Of a stretch of DNA of 64,000 nucleotides, positions 62,940 to 64,000 are shown piece after piece (position 1 is the stretch's first letter; each line of letters opens with the position of its first letter). A program made the position numbers and the translations under genes. The notes beneath the pieces are model-generated. The model searched no databases, had not been told where the DNA came from, and saw nothing but the letters and a program-made list of their open reading frames with translations. The stretch is taken from positions 310,001 to 374,000 of the forward strand of contig NZ_JARFVA010000002.1 in the NCBI RefSeq assembly GCF_029194005.1, given 5' to 3'. This DNA comes from Flagellimonas okinawensis (GTDB lineage: Bacteria > Bacteroidota > Bacteroidia > Flavobacteriales > Flavobacteriaceae).

Positions 62940-64000
62940 TTAATAAGCTCTTTCGTTCTTGCCCTCAAAAAAGTTGACAAATGCCTTGTTCACCACTCTG
63001 TTGCCACCTGGTGTGGGATAGTTTCCGGTAAAATACCAGTCGCCCAAATTTTTAGGGCAAGCACTGTGCAGCCCTTCAATGGATTGGTAAATAATTTCAA
63101 CTTCCGCTTTTATTCCTTCCGGGCTCAATATCTCACCTATCTTCTTGGAAATTTGTTTCGCGGAGAATGGAGCATAGAATTCCTTCACATAGTTAACGGC
63201 ATCCCTGTTGGCTGGATCTGTTTGAGTCCGGCACTTTTCATAGATTTCCTTGATCAAATGGGTGGTCCCGTGATCTTCATGAAGTGCTAGGGCGGCCTTG
63301 AACGCAACAAAGTCCTCAAGTTTGGCCATATCGATACCGTAACAATCGGGGTATCGTATTTGCGGTGCAGAGGAAACCACCACTATCTTTTTAGGTGATA
63401 ATCGGTCCAAGATCTTAAGGATACTTCGTTTCAAGGTGGTGCCGCGTACAATACTGTCATCAATGATTACCAAGTTATCGGTGGGTTTTACCGAACCGTA
63501 CGAAATATCATAAACGTGTGTTACTAAATCATCACGGCTGCTATCCTGGGTAATAAAGGTTCTTAGTTTTGCATCCTTGATGGCCACTTTTTCTATCCTT
63601 GGGCGAATATTCAATATTTTATGAAGCTCTTCTGCCTTCATATTGGGTCCAAGGGCCAAAATTTGTTCCTCCTTTTTCTTGTTGAGGTAATTCTGGGCCT
63701 CTTTCACCATTCCAAAGAACGATGTTTCCGCAGTGTTTGGAATGTAAGAGAAAACAGTATTCTCCAAATCGTTGTCAATCGATTTTAATATTTCAGGGAA
63801 TACCAGTTTCCCCAATTTTTTTCGTTCCTGATAAATTTCCTTGTCACTGCCTCGAGAGAAATAAATACGCTCAAAAGAACAGGCTTTGCGTTCTGTAGGC
63901 TCCAGTATTTTTTTCAAGGCCATGGAACCGCTCTTTTTAATGATTACGGCATGTCCAGGGTCCAACTCGTGAACATCATCAAAATTCACATTGAAAACTG
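62940..64000 (-). CDS. purF: amidophosphoribosyltransferase, C-terminal part; start outside window
   Basis: 353 codons visible; the frame is open through the right edge (reading VFNVNFDDVHELDPGHAV), so the GTG at 63989 is internal. It performs the first committed step of purine synthesis. The phosphoribosyltransferase domain has SFERIYFSRGSD and the PRPP loop VIIDDSIVRGTTLK; SYIPNTAETSF is typical of the long Bacteroidota form. The N-terminal glutaminase domain lies outside. The C-terminus ends LGDWYFTGNYPTPGGNRVVN. Confidence 0.96.
   Translation of the reverse strand, partial: VFNVNFDDVHELDPGHAVIIKKSGSMALKKILEPTERKACSFERIYFSRGSDKEIYQERKKLGKLVFPEILKSIDNDLENTVFSYIPNTAETSFFGMVKEAQNYLNKKKEEQILALGPNMKAEELHKILNIRPRIEKVAIKDAKLRTFITQDSSRDDLVTHVYDISYGSVKPTDNLVIIDDSIVRGTTLKRSILKILDRLSPKKIVVVSSAPQIRYPDCYGIDMAKLEDFVAFKAALALHEDHGTTHLIKEIYEKCRTQTDPANRDAVNYVKEFYAPFSAKQISKKIGEILSPEGIKAEVEIIYQSIEGLHSACPKNLGDWYFTGNYPTPGGNRVVNKAFVNFFEGKNERAY

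Noticed and set aside
1..64000. CRISPR array, prophage, insertion sequence or integrative element
   Set aside because: No short regular repeat-spacer array, transposase, integrase or phage structural gene was found. The three units at 62.4-62.8 kb are too long-period and structured for CRISPR.

Overview
The window looks like a chromosomal segment of a marine-type Flavobacteriaceae bacterium (Bacteroidota), possibly in or near Allomuricauda/Flagellimonas; the genus is an inference. The reasons are a moderate GC content, A-rich leaders in place of strong Shine-Dalgarno sites, several TTG-N19-TAnnTTTG promoters typical of Bacteroidota, and family-level content such as ~800-residue double FtsX permeases, OmpA with thrombospondin type 3 repeats, the tdk-alr-mscL-asd cluster, and the pdxA / yceD-rpmF-fabH-accB-accC cluster. 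There is no phage, insertion sequence, CRISPR array or rRNA.

Region 1 (1-15.8 kb) is one long plus-strand operon of MacAB/FtsX type. It holds the end of a membrane fusion protein, an ABC ATPase, five tandem paralogous ~800-residue permeases, a beta-lactamase-fold serine hydrolase and a second ABC ATPase. Region 2 (15.8-25 kb, mainly minus strand) holds an FAD amine oxidase, fatty-acid initiation genes with rpmF and yceD, and pdxA, followed by ribE, a sodium/solute symporter and a TauE-type exporter. Region 3 (25-33 kb) has a secreted M14 peptidase, the ribosome rescue factor arfB, an orphan ABC ATPase, a prolyl oligopeptidase lipoprotein and a subtilisin-like lipoprotein. Region 4 (33-46 kb) has asd, mscL, alr, tdk, rsmI, an aspartoacylase-like protein, a DUF819 protein, AhpD-like and OsmC proteins, a YhhN protein, recJ, an MFS transporter and lpxH. 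Region 5 (46-52 kb) has a small 30-codon membrane ORF, a double-hairpin intergenic repeat, an enoyl-CoA hydratase, a MATE pump, a GNAT, a universal stress protein, tRNA-Ala(GGC) and several small proteins. Region 6 (52-64 kb) has an SDR, an AddB-like nuclease, an OmpA protein, kbl, an AddA-like helicase/nuclease, Mn-type superoxide dismutase, and the C-terminal part of purF.

Two pieces of architecture are not explained by ordinary gene annotation. At 49.86-50.32 kb an intact tRNA-Ala(GGC) and its terminator are followed directly by an 84-codon GIY-YIG nuclease gene. That gene's stop codon lies in a second, partial copy of the same tRNA, and this copy carries its own copy of the terminator. 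The anticodon arm of the partial tRNA has been replaced by a perfect 18-base palindrome. This looks like a minimal tRNA-targeting mobile or selfish cassette. At 62.35-62.83 kb the 663-base gap between sod and purF carries three tandem units, each a sequence-variable perfect or near-perfect hairpin followed by a nearly invariant 39-base element. It is probably a small structured RNA family, perhaps related to the Flavo-1 class.

Transcription units are dense. Four convergent gene pairs overlap or abut at their stop codons (15.82, 40.49, 45.30 and 52.94 kb). Clear bidirectional terminators sit at 25.33 and 33.26 kb.
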